A stretch of 64,000 bases of DNA from Bacteroidales bacterium UBA3653 (lineage in GTDB: Bacteria; Bacteroidota; Bacteroidia; Bacteroidales; Paludibacteraceae), in NCBI GenBank assembly GCA_002373505.1, contig DFKE01000011.1:1-64000 (forward strand). Reading direction: 5' to 3'. Under the pieces are notes generated by a model. It was not told the DNA's origin and did no database searches. It saw nothing but the letters and a program-made list of their open reading frames with translations. The first letter of the stretch is position 1. The number at the start of each line of letters is the position of its first letter. Shown here piece by piece: positions 1 through 8,313 of the stretch. The translations under genes were made by a program, and so were the position numbers.

Positions 1-2
1 CT

Positions 3-236
3 GTCGGTACTGTGTACGAGCGTTCTACCCAGCCGTCCGCCAAGGAACTGGCTATCCGCGAGCGCTTCACCGAAGTGCGCGCGATGGTCGCTACCCGCCG
101 GAAGGATCTGAACAAGATCTCCCAGGACCAGCTGGACTTCATCGCCCAGAAGGACTCCGCCACCGGCAAAAAGACCATGACCGCCTACCTCTGGAAGGTC
201 TGCGGCGAGGAGTACGACACCGCCCACAACGGTTAA
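3..236 (+). CDS. 3' end of an unrecognised protein gene (truncated by window start)
   Basis: An open frame runs in from the left edge without a convincing start and ends at TAA 234-236. About 77 residues are visible. They are mostly charged and probably helical, and end in TAHNG. I see no motif that identifies a family, no signal peptide and no membrane segment. The gene is convergent with the SusD gene on the other strand. A hairpin array and a palindromic terminator follow its stop codon, which supports this being a genuine gene end. A GTG at 12 could act as a start, but the frame is open upstream of it, so I treat the gene as partial. Function unknown. Confidence 0.55.
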   Translation, partial: VGTVYERSTQPSAKELAIRERFTEVRAMVATRRKDLNKISQDQLDFIAQKDSATGKKTMTAYLWKVCGEEYDTAHNG

Positions 237-353
237 GCGCAAGCGGAGCTTGCTGTTGAGCGAGCTCCGCTCTGTGTAGCGCTTCGCTGTTTAACCGCCG
301 CAGGCACTCAACCGCGGCTCTGCCGCACTCAACAGCGACCAAAGGTCGCACTC
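237..353. repeat. Mini-hairpin repeat array
   Basis: Non-coding array of short inverted repeats with loops of about 3 nt (for example GCGGC-tct-GCCGC and GCGACC-aaa-GGTCGC) joined by linkers of the type CACTCAAC. The same modules occur in reverse orientation and different order at 15112-15190, which shows a dispersed modular family rather than a one-off terminator. Confidence 0.7.
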
Positions 354-358
354 CACCC

Positions 359-384
359 AAAAAAGCACCCGCGGGTGCTTTTTT
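359..384. terminator. Bidirectional terminator between convergent genes
   Basis: A perfect palindrome: A6-GCACCC, centre GC, GGGTGC-T6. It forms a GC-rich hairpin with a U-tract on either strand, so it can end both the upstream plus-strand gene and the minus-strand SusD gene whose stop is at 386. Confidence 0.85.
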
Positions 385-385
385 G

Positions 386-2266
386 TTATATACCGGGGTA
401 GCCGGCGGACTGCTTCATGTTATGGTTCCGTTCAAGTTCGAGTTGCGGGATAGGCTGGACGTAGGAGCACTCGCCTTTCCAGGTGATAGGTCCGTGTGAG
501 GTCTCTTTGTAGTACGCCGCCTCGGAGTCTCCGTTTCTATACCGTCTGATATCGAACCACCATTGTCCTTCGGCGAAGAGTTCCGCCCACCGTTCGTATC
601 GCAGCGGGTCGTTCGCCAGCGGATCGGACGGGTCCAGCGTCTTGGTGCGGTCGGAGAGTGAAGAATAGTCCACGGGAGAAGCGCCGTCAGGAGCGTAGCC
701 GTATGCGCGCCGGTGGACCTTATTGACATACTCGAGTGCCGTAGCGGGTTCACGGGACGCCATGAGTTCGGCATAGAGAAGGTAGATATCCGCCATACGG
801 ATGATATAGATATTGCAGTCTGAGGACTCGTTCTTGCCGTAAGGAGCAGGTCCCATTTCCACGCCGCGGGTGTTGGTATATTTGCGGTGCGCCCAAGCGA
901 GCCGGTCGGGTCTGTTGTTCGCTTCGGAGGAGCGGTCATAGACGGTAGCCCGTCCTTTGGCGTCGATATACGGATCGACATAAGGCTGTCCTGCGAAGAG
1001 TTTGAGTCTCGGGTCCACTTTGGACGGGTCGTTCTTGAGTGCGAGCGCCTCTGCGCGGTAATTAGGCGTAGCGATCTTATAGGGGTAGTTGTCGAGCGAG
1101 CGCGGAGCGTTGAAGTCATAAGCGGGGTTGAGCGTGAGGCGCGGGAGCGTGTCGCCGTAGAAATTGCCGAACCCGAAGCGGGCGATATTCCGGTCATGGA
1201 TGAAGTTATTGCCCCACTGCGAGGATTTCTTGGAGATAATGACATCGCGTGTCTGGGTGAGCGGATCGGTCTGGTCCTCCCGTCCTTTGCGGAAACGTAC
1301 ATCCAGATCCACATACCACGGGGCATAGACCATAGGCATTCCGGAGCCGGTGGTATAGCCTTCCCATGGTCCGTCCTGGTTGTAATCGGAGGTCATGGTC
1401 AGTTCGTAGAGCGACTCGATGTTATGTTCGTTCGCTTCGTTGCCGAAGAACATGTCCGCATACACGTCGTACGGAGCGAGAGTCTTGCCGGAGGTGAGGA
1501 TGATGTCTTCGAGCAGTTTCTTAGCCGGTTCTTCGTTCTCGGGGAAGAGATAGAGCGACTGCATGTATATCTTAGCGAGCAGTCCTTTCGCCGCCCATTC
1601 GGTAGCGCGGAAGGGGTCGGCGGGTCCGCCGGTAAGGAGCCGTACCGCCTCCTGAGCGTCATGGATCATAAAGGTCCAGGTGTCCTTGACGGAAGCGCGT
1701 GCGAGTTTGAGTCCCTCCACATCGGAGATGACGGAGTCAATGATCGGGAAGCCGAGGTCGTCCGGCTGGAGTTCGAAGAAGATCTGTGCGTGCCAGTATG
1801 CCAGCGCCCGGTTGAAATAGCATTGCCCGAGCATGTAGTCGAGTTGTTCCTGCTCGTTCGTCTTGGCTCCGTGCGAGCGATAGTGGGCGATACCTTCGAT
1901 AGCGGTGGTGGCGAACTTGGCCCATTTGCAGAGGTCGGTATAAGTGGTGGTGATATACCGCGAGTCGATAGCGGTGTAGTTGTCCTGGGAGGTGGCGCGC
2001 TCGTCGTACGAACCGTAGATATCGGTGGTATGGTCGTAGAGATAGACACCCATCGGGAACCAATAGAAAGCATAGGTTCCTATGGCATGATCCTGGGCAT
2101 AGGCGGCTGTGACGAGCTGGTCCACCTGCTCCATCGTGGCGGGGAAGTTAGCCGTAGAGAGAGTCTGCGGGTTTTCGATATTGAAGAAGTCCTTGCAACC
2201 GACCAAAATAAGGGACAAAATAAAGTACAAAGGTACGATGTACGATGTACGAAGGAGATTTTTCAT
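386..2266 (-). CDS. SusD/RagB-family outer-membrane lipoprotein
   Basis: A 626-residue surface glycan-binding lipoprotein, the partner that caps a SusC transporter. The N-terminus has a hydrophobic signal segment ending in a lipobox (LILVGC), followed by KDFFNIENP, the usual SusD beginning. The C-terminal part holds the typical stretch near RMADIYLLYAELM (TPR helix) and RWAELFAEGQWWFDIRR. The length is on the long side for the family. It is the last gene of the minus-strand locus GH97, GH87-like, exported protein, SusC, SusD. It is separated from susC by a 140-bp heptamer repeat and ended by the 359-384 terminator. The substrate is inferred from the neighbours to be an alpha-glucan; this protein alone does not show it. 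Confidence 0.93.
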   Translation of the reverse strand: MKNLLRTSYIVPLYFILSLILVGCKDFFNIENPQTLSTANFPATMEQVDQLVTAAYAQDHAIGTYAFYWFPMGVYLYDHTTDIYGSYDERATSQDNYTAIDSRYITTTYTDLCKWAKFATTAIEGIAHYRSHGAKTNEQEQLDYMLGQCYFNRALAYWHAQIFFELQPDDLGFPIIDSVISDVEGLKLARASVKDTWTFMIHDAQEAVRLLTGGPADPFRATEWAAKGLLAKIYMQSLYLFPENEEPAKKLLEDIILTSGKTLAPYDVYADMFFGNEANEHNIESLYELTMTSDYNQDGPWEGYTTGSGMPMVYAPWYVDLDVRFRKGREDQTDPLTQTRDVIISKKSSQWGNNFIHDRNIARFGFGNFYGDTLPRLTLNPAYDFNAPRSLDNYPYKIATPNYRAEALALKNDPSKVDPRLKLFAGQPYVDPYIDAKGRATVYDRSSEANNRPDRLAWAHRKYTNTRGVEMGPAPYGKNESSDCNIYIIRMADIYLLYAELMASREPATALEYVNKVHRRAYGYAPDGASPVDYSSLSDRTKTLDPSDPLANDPLRYERWAELFAEGQWWFDIRRYRNGDSEAAYYKETSHGPITWKGECSYVQPIPQLELERNHNMKQSAGYPGI

Positions 2267-2283
2267 AATTCTATATATATTAT

Positions 2284-2423
2284 GGGTTACGGGTTATGGG
2301 TTACGGGTTATGGGTTACGGGTTATGGGTTACGGGTTATGGGTTACGGGTTACGGGTTATGGGTTACGGGTTACGGGTTACGGGTTACGGGTTACGGGTT
2401 ATGGGTTATGGGTTACGGGTTAC
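2284..2423. repeat. (GGGTTAY)20 heptamer tandem repeat
   Basis: Exactly twenty 7-bp units alternating between GGGTTAC and GGGTTAT fill the gap between the susC stop (2425) and the susD start (2266). In the mRNA, read from the minus strand, they appear as (RTAACCC)20. No gene is encoded here. Confidence 0.95.
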
Positions 2424-2424
2424 G

Positions 2425-5400
2425 TTAGAACGAGATATCCAGACCGAAGCTGTAGAGCCGCGAGGGCAGGTAGCGGTTCTGGTGGTCCACGTTATACATC
2501 AGGCAGTTGCCGCCTATCTCGGGGTCTATACCCGAATAGGAGGTGATGGTAAAGAGGTTCTGGGCGGAGAAATAGACACGCAGTTTCTCCATCTTCGCCT
2601 TCCGGCTGTATTTCTGCGGCAGGGTGTATCCGAAGGAGAGGTTCTTGAGTTTGAGATAGTCGCCTTTCTCCACCAGATAACCCGAGACGGTGGAGTAGTT
2701 TCTGTTGGCGGCACCGTCCCCGATGACGGAGTTATGCTCGTTGAGGAATCCGACACGCGGGTCGTTGGTGACCGTCGTGTTGTCCTTGCCGAAACAGGAG
2801 GTGGTGAAGATCGCCGCGGTGGTGTTGTCCGACATGAACATATGGGTGTAAGGCTTGATGAGGTTCATTATCTCGAATCCGAACGCCCCTTGGAAGACGA
2901 GGGCGAGGTCAAAGCCTTTGTAGGCGAGGTTGACATTGAGACCCAGGGTCAGTTTGGGCCACGGGTTGCCAATATAGCGTCTGGACGAAGGCGTGACGCG
3001 TCCCTGGCCGTTGTCGTCGTAGATAAGGTCTCCTACGCCGGTATACTGGTTCTGATAATAGATACCCATCTCTTTTCCGTCCGCGGTGAGGGGCTGTCCG
3101 TTAGCGGCATAGCCGTAAGGATGAGAGGGGTTGGCTTCGCGCCAGGAGTCCAGCGCGTATTGGTTATAGCGGTCCACTTCCTCCTGGGTCTGGAAAATAC
3201 CCAATACCCGATAGCCGTAGAACATCGACATGGCGTAGCCGTCCTCGGTGCGGGCAAGGAGCGGCCAGGAGGCGTCCAGACCTTTGTCTATCGTCGTGGC
3301 ACCGGGTTTGTCACCCACCTGCTTGACGAGGTTGGAGTTCATGGAGAGGTTGAGGCTGAGGCCGTAGGAGAAGTCTTTCTTGCGGTCGTTCCAGCCGAGG
3401 GAGATCTCATGGCCCTGGTTCTCCACCATACCGGCATTGAAATAGACGGGTACGGTGTTCGCCGGGTCGTCGGAATTGAAATAATAACTCATTCCTCCGG
3501 TGAGGCAGAGCGATCCCTGATAGAGCATGTCCCGCGTCTGGCGGTTGTAATAGTCATAGGTGAAGGTGAGTCTGTTGTTGAAGAAACCGAGGTCGAGACC
3601 AATGTCCACCTGGTTCACTTCCTCCCATTTGAGGTTCTCGTTACCGAGAATAGCTATCCATGCTCCGGTCTTGCCGACGGAACCGTTGTCGAAAGCCCGG
3701 CTCACGCCGCTGAGCGAATAGGAGGAGAGATACATATACTGGGCTATATTGTCATTACCGAGAATACCCCAGCTGGCGCGTATCTTGGCGTTGGAGAGCC
3801 ATTCTCCCGCCGGCTCTTTGACCCAGTTCTCTTCGCTGAGTCTCCATCCGGCGTTGACGGAGGGGAAGAAACCCCAGCGGTGCTTCTTGACGAAACGGTC
3901 GGAAGCGTCCGCACGGAAGTTGGCGGCCAGGAGGTAACGGCCTTTATATTCGTAGTTGAGTCGCGCAAAAGCGGATCCTCTCCGCTCCTGCGGAATGCCG
4001 TCGGAGGCATCCTTGGTGGCTCCGGCGGAACCCAGCGCGATAGAAGAGGCGACGGGTACGGAGAAGCCATAGGCGGTAGCGGACAGGTCATATCCGTCCA
4101 GCCGCCACCATTCGGTACCCGCCATGATCTTGAAATGGTGGGCGTCGAGCCATGTGTGCTCGTAGGTAAGGGTGGAGTTGAACATCAGGTTGAGGTTCGT
4201 CCCCGCCTGCGCATGCAGTGTGCCGCCATCGACACCTACCTGCACGGGACCGAAGTCCTTGTACTCGGTGAAATGGCGTTTGGAATAAGCGCCGAGAGCG
4301 GCAGAGCCGGTGGTATGCCATACCAGTCCGGGAATAAACATCACATCCAGATACGCCTGCGCACGGACGTTGTAGTTGCGGTCCTGATAAGCATGGTAAG
4401 CCGCTTCCAGACCGGCGAAGTTAGGACCGCTGCCGACCGACATGGGGGTCTGGGCGTAATCGCCGTTCTCGTCATACACCTCCGCCACCGGAACCGTGCG
4501 GAAAGGTACGGTATGGTTGTAGATAGAAGAGGAAGTAGAAGGGTTATAGGTAGCCATGGAGGCGAAGATCGCTTCTCCGAAGGAGACATGTTTGCCGATC
4601 TTATGGTCTATATTGGCGCGCAGCGAATAGCGGGTGGCACGGGTGTCCATATACGTACCTTTCTCGTCCAGCACGCCGAAGGAGAGGAAGAACTTGGTCT
4701 TCTCGCCTCCGCCGGAAGCCGAGACATTGTATTCCTGCTCGAGTCCCCTGCCGAACATGACTCCCATCCAGTTGGTGTTAGGCAGATCCTCTGCGGATGT
4801 GACTCCCAGTACATCCAATGTAGAACCTGTTCCCCAAGCGTCTCTGGCGCGGATCCAGTCAGGGGTGCCGAGGAGGCGTATGTTAGACGCCACGTCGCGC
4901 CATCCTACGCGTGCGTTGATGTCCACACGGGTGCGCTCCGCCTGACCTTTCTTGGTGGTGATGAGGATGACACCTCCGGCTGCCTTGGAGCCGTAGATAG
5001 CGGCAGAGCCGGCGTCCTTGAGTATCTCTATAGACTCCACATCGCGCATGTTGAAATCGAATCCGGCACCTTGCGCCACGCCGTCCACGACATATAGCGG
5101 CGCCATGCCGTTCAGACTACCGGCACCGCGGATGATGATATCCGCCGCTTCTCCGGGCGCTCCGCTTCCTTTGGTGACCTGCACACCCGCAGCGAGACCG
5201 CTCAGACTCTCCGCCAGCGACTTGGAAGAGAAATCGGAGATCTCGGAGGCGCTGACGGACGAGATAGAACCGGTCACGTCACTCTTACGCTGAGTACCGT
5301 AACCGACCACGATCACATCCTCCAGCACCTCCGTGTCTTCTTGCAACACCAGCGAATAATGGTCCTTGTTCGCCTGGATCGTCAGGTGCTGCGTCTTGTA

Positions 5401-5622
5401 TCCGACATAAGACACACTTATTGCAGAGCCGGGTGCCGCATCGATAGCGAAAACACCGTCCGCATCCGTGATGGTTCCTTCCGTGCTCCCGTCAATGACA
5501 ACGGAGGCTCCGATGATAGGTTCTCCCGATGCGTCCGTGACCGTGCCACGGACAGGCTTGGCGTAGATGCCGAGAGACAAAAGGCATAAGCCAAGAACTA
5601 ACAATAAGCGTGTCTTATTCAT
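2425..5622 (-). CDS. SusC/RagA-family TonB-dependent outer-membrane transporter
   Basis: A 1065-residue TonB-dependent transporter that imports oligosaccharides together with SusD. It has a signal peptide (about residues 1-21) and a carboxypeptidase-regulatory-like domain (about 25-95, with GTVTDASGEPIIGASVVIDG). The plug follows (DVIVVGYGTQRKSDVTGS), then a 22-strand barrel ending in the aromatic-terminated strand SFGLDISF. The length is normal. The start at 5622 is supported by the signal peptide directly after it. It lies between a small exported protein gene (20-nt gap) and susD, and is part of one probable operon driven from upstream of the GH97 gene. Confidence 0.95.
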   Translation of the reverse strand: MNKTRLLLVLGLCLLSLGIYAKPVRGTVTDASGEPIIGASVVIDGSTEGTITDADGVFAIDAAPGSAISVSYVGYKTQHLTIQANKDHYSLVLQEDTEVLEDVIVVGYGTQRKSDVTGSISSVSASEISDFSSKSLAESLSGLAAGVQVTKGSGAPGEAADIIIRGAGSLNGMAPLYVVDGVAQGAGFDFNMRDVESIEILKDAGSAAIYGSKAAGGVILITTKKGQAERTRVDINARVGWRDVASNIRLLGTPDWIRARDAWGTGSTLDVLGVTSAEDLPNTNWMGVMFGRGLEQEYNVSASGGGEKTKFFLSFGVLDEKGTYMDTRATRYSLRANIDHKIGKHVSFGEAIFASMATYNPSTSSSIYNHTVPFRTVPVAEVYDENGDYAQTPMSVGSGPNFAGLEAAYHAYQDRNYNVRAQAYLDVMFIPGLVWHTTGSAALGAYSKRHFTEYKDFGPVQVGVDGGTLHAQAGTNLNLMFNSTLTYEHTWLDAHHFKIMAGTEWWRLDGYDLSATAYGFSVPVASSIALGSAGATKDASDGIPQERRGSAFARLNYEYKGRYLLAANFRADASDRFVKKHRWGFFPSVNAGWRLSEENWVKEPAGEWLSNAKIRASWGILGNDNIAQYMYLSSYSLSGVSRAFDNGSVGKTGAWIAILGNENLKWEEVNQVDIGLDLGFFNNRLTFTYDYYNRQTRDMLYQGSLCLTGGMSYYFNSDDPANTVPVYFNAGMVENQGHEISLGWNDRKKDFSYGLSLNLSMNSNLVKQVGDKPGATTIDKGLDASWPLLARTEDGYAMSMFYGYRVLGIFQTQEEVDRYNQYALDSWREANPSHPYGYAANGQPLTADGKEMGIYYQNQYTGVGDLIYDDNGQGRVTPSSRRYIGNPWPKLTLGLNVNLAYKGFDLALVFQGAFGFEIMNLIKPYTHMFMSDNTTAAIFTTSCFGKDNTTVTNDPRVGFLNEHNSVIGDGAANRNYSTVSGYLVEKGDYLKLKNLSFGYTLPQKYSRKAKMEKLRVYFSAQNLFTITSYSGIDPEIGGNCLMYNVDHQNRYLPSRLYSFGLDISF

Positions 5623-5641
5623 AGTCAGAAATCAAAAAAGA

Positions 5642-6403
5642 TTATTTTACCATCTCGCCCAGCGCGTTGTATTTAACGCCGTTGTGCATGATATAGAGCA
5701 TACCGTTCTCAATGAACTTGGCGCCCTTCTTCTCTACTTCTACGTTGTCGATAGCCTGCAGAGCGTCCAGACAAGGAGCCGCGTAGCCGGTTACTCCGAA
5801 GCCGTAGATGTCGCCGTCCGTGAAATCATCGGCATACAGCTCGGCAGAGGTACGTCCCTCTACATACGGAGCGAAAGCAAAGAGACAGTCCGAACCGTCT
5901 GCCTGAGAGGTAGCAACCTCCTGGTCTGCCCACATCCACCAGCCGGCACCCGGGTTGTCGTTTGTGTACTCGAAACCGAAGATCTGCGCATAGACATAGA
6001 CAACAGAGTCTTTCATCACTGCTTTCGGAGACTCATCCGGATTGACCATCAGTTGCTTGAAATTACAGGTCGTACCCCAGATGTTACCGGCAATCTGTTT
6101 CAGACGGCGGAAATCACCGTTGGTGTCACCGTAGTTAGTCCAGCTGTTGACTGCTATGCCGCGAGAAGCACCTTCTGCCGTCGGAGTGCCTTTCAGCCAT
6201 TCCTCCAACCATGTGCCGGTCACGTCAATAGCGAAAACGAAAGTCTCGTCAACTACCATGTCGTTCGCTTTGGCAAAAGCACCTTCTGCACAGTTGTAAC
6301 GAACGATGTAACGACCGTCTTCACCAACAGGGTTGTTCAACGTGTGAGCAAACATTGTTGCGCTTACCAACGAAGCTGCAACGAAAAAGAAAAACTTTTT
6401 CAT
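5642..6403 (-). CDS. Small exported protein with the ENGxLYIxxNG C-terminal tail
   Basis: A 253-residue protein with a signal peptide (MKKFFFFVAASLVSATMFA). I recognise no family in the middle region, which is rich in aromatic and acidic residues and could be a beta-sandwich binding module. The C-terminus, ENGMLYIMHNGVKYNALG plus a short end, matches tails on at least three other exported proteins in this window. It is likely a sorting or anchoring signal of this lineage. The gene lies 23 nt downstream of the GH87-like gene and 20 nt upstream of susC, so it is probably co-expressed with them and may bind or process the same glycan outside the cell. Function unproven. Confidence 0.75.
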   Translation of the reverse strand: MKKFFFFVAASLVSATMFAHTLNNPVGEDGRYIVRYNCAEGAFAKANDMVVDETFVFAIDVTGTWLEEWLKGTPTAEGASRGIAVNSWTNYGDTNGDFRRLKQIAGNIWGTTCNFKQLMVNPDESPKAVMKDSVVYVYAQIFGFEYTNDNPGAGWWMWADQEVATSQADGSDCLFAFAPYVEGRTSAELYADDFTDGDIYGFGVTGYAAPCLDALQAIDNVEVEKKGAKFIENGMLYIMHNGVKYNALGEMVK

Positions 6404-6426
6404 GATTTTGTTTTTTTAAAGATTAA

Positions 6427-8313
6427 TTAATGTTGTTTTTTTATAACTCGTTTGTAGAGCGAGTTTGGTTGCAGAGTCGTTGCCGGTCTTCCGAGGAGGT
6501 CGTAATAGACGGTTTCTTCCCCGTCGGCAGAGGACTCAAAAGGGATTCCTGTATTTTCTCCGCATTCATGGATCACGAATGTGGGCATGTGCGCGGTCTG
6601 TTCGCCTTTGGCGCAGTTGTATATCTCCAGATGGCAATAATAGACGTCCCCGGTTGCGCCGCTGTAATAGATGCCGTATCCTCCTGCTCCGTCAATGCGG
6701 ATGTCATTGAGCGTCAGTCCGTTGAGGTTCTTGCCGCTCTTGGACCGGATATAGAACGCATTGCCTCTGGAGTCGAGCACGTCGATATCATTCAGATGGA
6801 CATTAGGTACATCGTAGTAGTTGGTGTTGCCTATGTTGACGGCGCCCTGTGCGTTAGCCCAGAAATCGCCTTTGGATCCTTTGGTACCTGAGACGCATCC
6901 GCAATGGGAGACTGTGACATCATGTATCGTGACCGCCGATCCGGCAGTAAAGCCTGTGCCGGCGAAGTCGGCATTGACACGTATGCCGCTCTCGAGCGCA
7001 TCGAAGATCGCCAGATGGTGGGCTGAAGGAGCGGTACCGCCGAAGAAGCCGAGCGAAGAAGCCCGCCAGTTGTTCTCCGCAGTGCAATAGCTGAACTCAA
7101 TGTTTTTCGTCCTTCTGCCGGTGCTCCAGGAAGCCATGTCGTCGTCTCCGTTATTGCGGAAAGAGCAGTAGCGGATGGTATGTCCTTCGGACGCCTGGGA
7201 GCAGTTGAAGCCGTCGGCATAGTTGTTGCGGAAACGGCAGTGTTCGACGAGCAGGTTCTTGGAGCTCTTGCCGCTGTAATCCGCTATCCATGCGCCGCAT
7301 TCGAAATGCTCCGCCCAGCAGTTGCGTATGACAGACCCGGTTCCCCAGCCTCCCATGAAGGCTTTGCCTACCTGCTTGCTGTCCTCCTGGTTATAATACC
7401 TCTGTCGGCAGGCGGTATTGAAATACAGTCCTTCCACGACCAGGTTGTCCGAAGACGCCTCTATGCCCCGTTTGTCATAGGTGCTGATGTTATCAGACGG
7501 AGCGGTGTAGTATATCTCGGAGTACCACATGCCCGCTCCGATGAGGCGTGTGTTATTCTGCGAGCGCAGGTAGATGCGCTTGGCGGTCTCCCACCGTCCC
7601 TCGGGGATGTATATTGTCTGTCCCTCATGCGCCGCGATGAAATCGGCTATGTCCCCGCTGCCGTTGAAAGCCACTTTGTTGCTCCCGGAAACGGATTCGA
7701 AAGTTACGGCTGCGGGCACCGGTTCCAGTTCCGCAAAGTCAATGGTGCAGGTGATATTATCGTTGGCGCTCTTGCGTATGGTCAGCCTCTCTCCGGTCTG
7801 TATTTTCCTGCTCAGACGGGTGTGTACCTCGTCGAACCGCATGCGGATAATGACATTCCCCGTGAGAGGTGCGTTCTGCGGGTAGTTGGCGTTGCAATAC
7901 TGCCATGCCCACCGGCTGTCGAGACGGAGCGTCTTGAGTTTCGTGCCTCCGGCATAGATATCTATATCACTGGTTCTGCCGGTGCCCTGTTCGTTGTCTG
8001 GCAGCGAGAAGCGCAGCGTGAGACCTTCTCCGGCTTTGTTGATGATCCATGAGACGCTGTCTGTGGTATTACGCAGTTGGAGGGCTTGTTGGTGCGACGC
8101 TTCGGACTGCAGGTCGCGCTGGTCGTCCGACGGAGCAAGGAACACTCCCGATGCTTCGCACAGGTTCGGTTCGGCTTCGTAACGCTCATAGGGACGGTTG
8201 TAATACCCCCGCTCCTGTGCGTCGGTTGCAAAAGTATAGACCTGTGCTTGCACGGCTATGCCCATACATCCAAAGAAAAGAAGAGATACAATGCGGTTCA
8301 TTTTTGGGGTCAT
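6427..8313 (-). CDS. Secreted beta-helix glycosidase with CBM6-like domain, GH87-like
   Basis: A 628-residue exported enzyme. The signal peptide ends near AVQAQ. Residues about 20-215 resemble a CBM6-type beta-sandwich in two parts. Residues about 220-580 form a right-handed beta-helix. Two acidic clusters, ADGFN (about residue 366) and NNGDDDMASWS (about 388-392), are spaced as in mycodextranase/alpha-1,3-glucanase (GH87) active sites, so hydrolysis of an alpha-glucan is my favoured reading. Another polysaccharide hydrolase or lyase fold is possible. The C-terminus (VYYDLLGRPATT) resembles the start of a type IX sorting domain. The start is placed by the ATGA overlap with the stop of the upstream GH97 gene; Met5 is an alternative. 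Confidence 0.75.
   Translation of the reverse strand: MTPKMNRIVSLLFFGCMGIAVQAQVYTFATDAQERGYYNRPYERYEAEPNLCEASGVFLAPSDDQRDLQSEASHQQALQLRNTTDSVSWIINKAGEGLTLRFSLPDNEQGTGRTSDIDIYAGGTKLKTLRLDSRWAWQYCNANYPQNAPLTGNVIIRMRFDEVHTRLSRKIQTGERLTIRKSANDNITCTIDFAELEPVPAAVTFESVSGSNKVAFNGSGDIADFIAAHEGQTIYIPEGRWETAKRIYLRSQNNTRLIGAGMWYSEIYYTAPSDNISTYDKRGIEASSDNLVVEGLYFNTACRQRYYNQEDSKQVGKAFMGGWGTGSVIRNCWAEHFECGAWIADYSGKSSKNLLVEHCRFRNNYADGFNCSQASEGHTIRYCSFRNNGDDDMASWSTGRRTKNIEFSYCTAENNWRASSLGFFGGTAPSAHHLAIFDALESGIRVNADFAGTGFTAGSAVTIHDVTVSHCGCVSGTKGSKGDFWANAQGAVNIGNTNYYDVPNVHLNDIDVLDSRGNAFYIRSKSGKNLNGLTLNDIRIDGAGGYGIYYSGATGDVYYCHLEIYNCAKGEQTAHMPTFVIHECGENTGIPFESSADGEETVYYDLLGRPATTLQPNSLYKRVIKKQH

Noticed and set aside
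2284..2423. Telomere or assembly artefact
   Set aside because: The heptamers lie inside an intact SusC-SusD operon, and similar but different heptamers occur at many other junctions, so it fits the local genome style.
887..2428. Long plus-strand open frame opposite susD
   Set aside because: Antisense shadow of the SusD gene that ends in translated heptamer repeat.
2296..5097. A 933-codon open frame on the plus strand opposite the first susC gene
   Set aside because: It begins in the GGGTTAY repeat, runs antisense to a clear SusC with conserved domains, has no recognisable family, and reflects the codon bias of the opposite strand.
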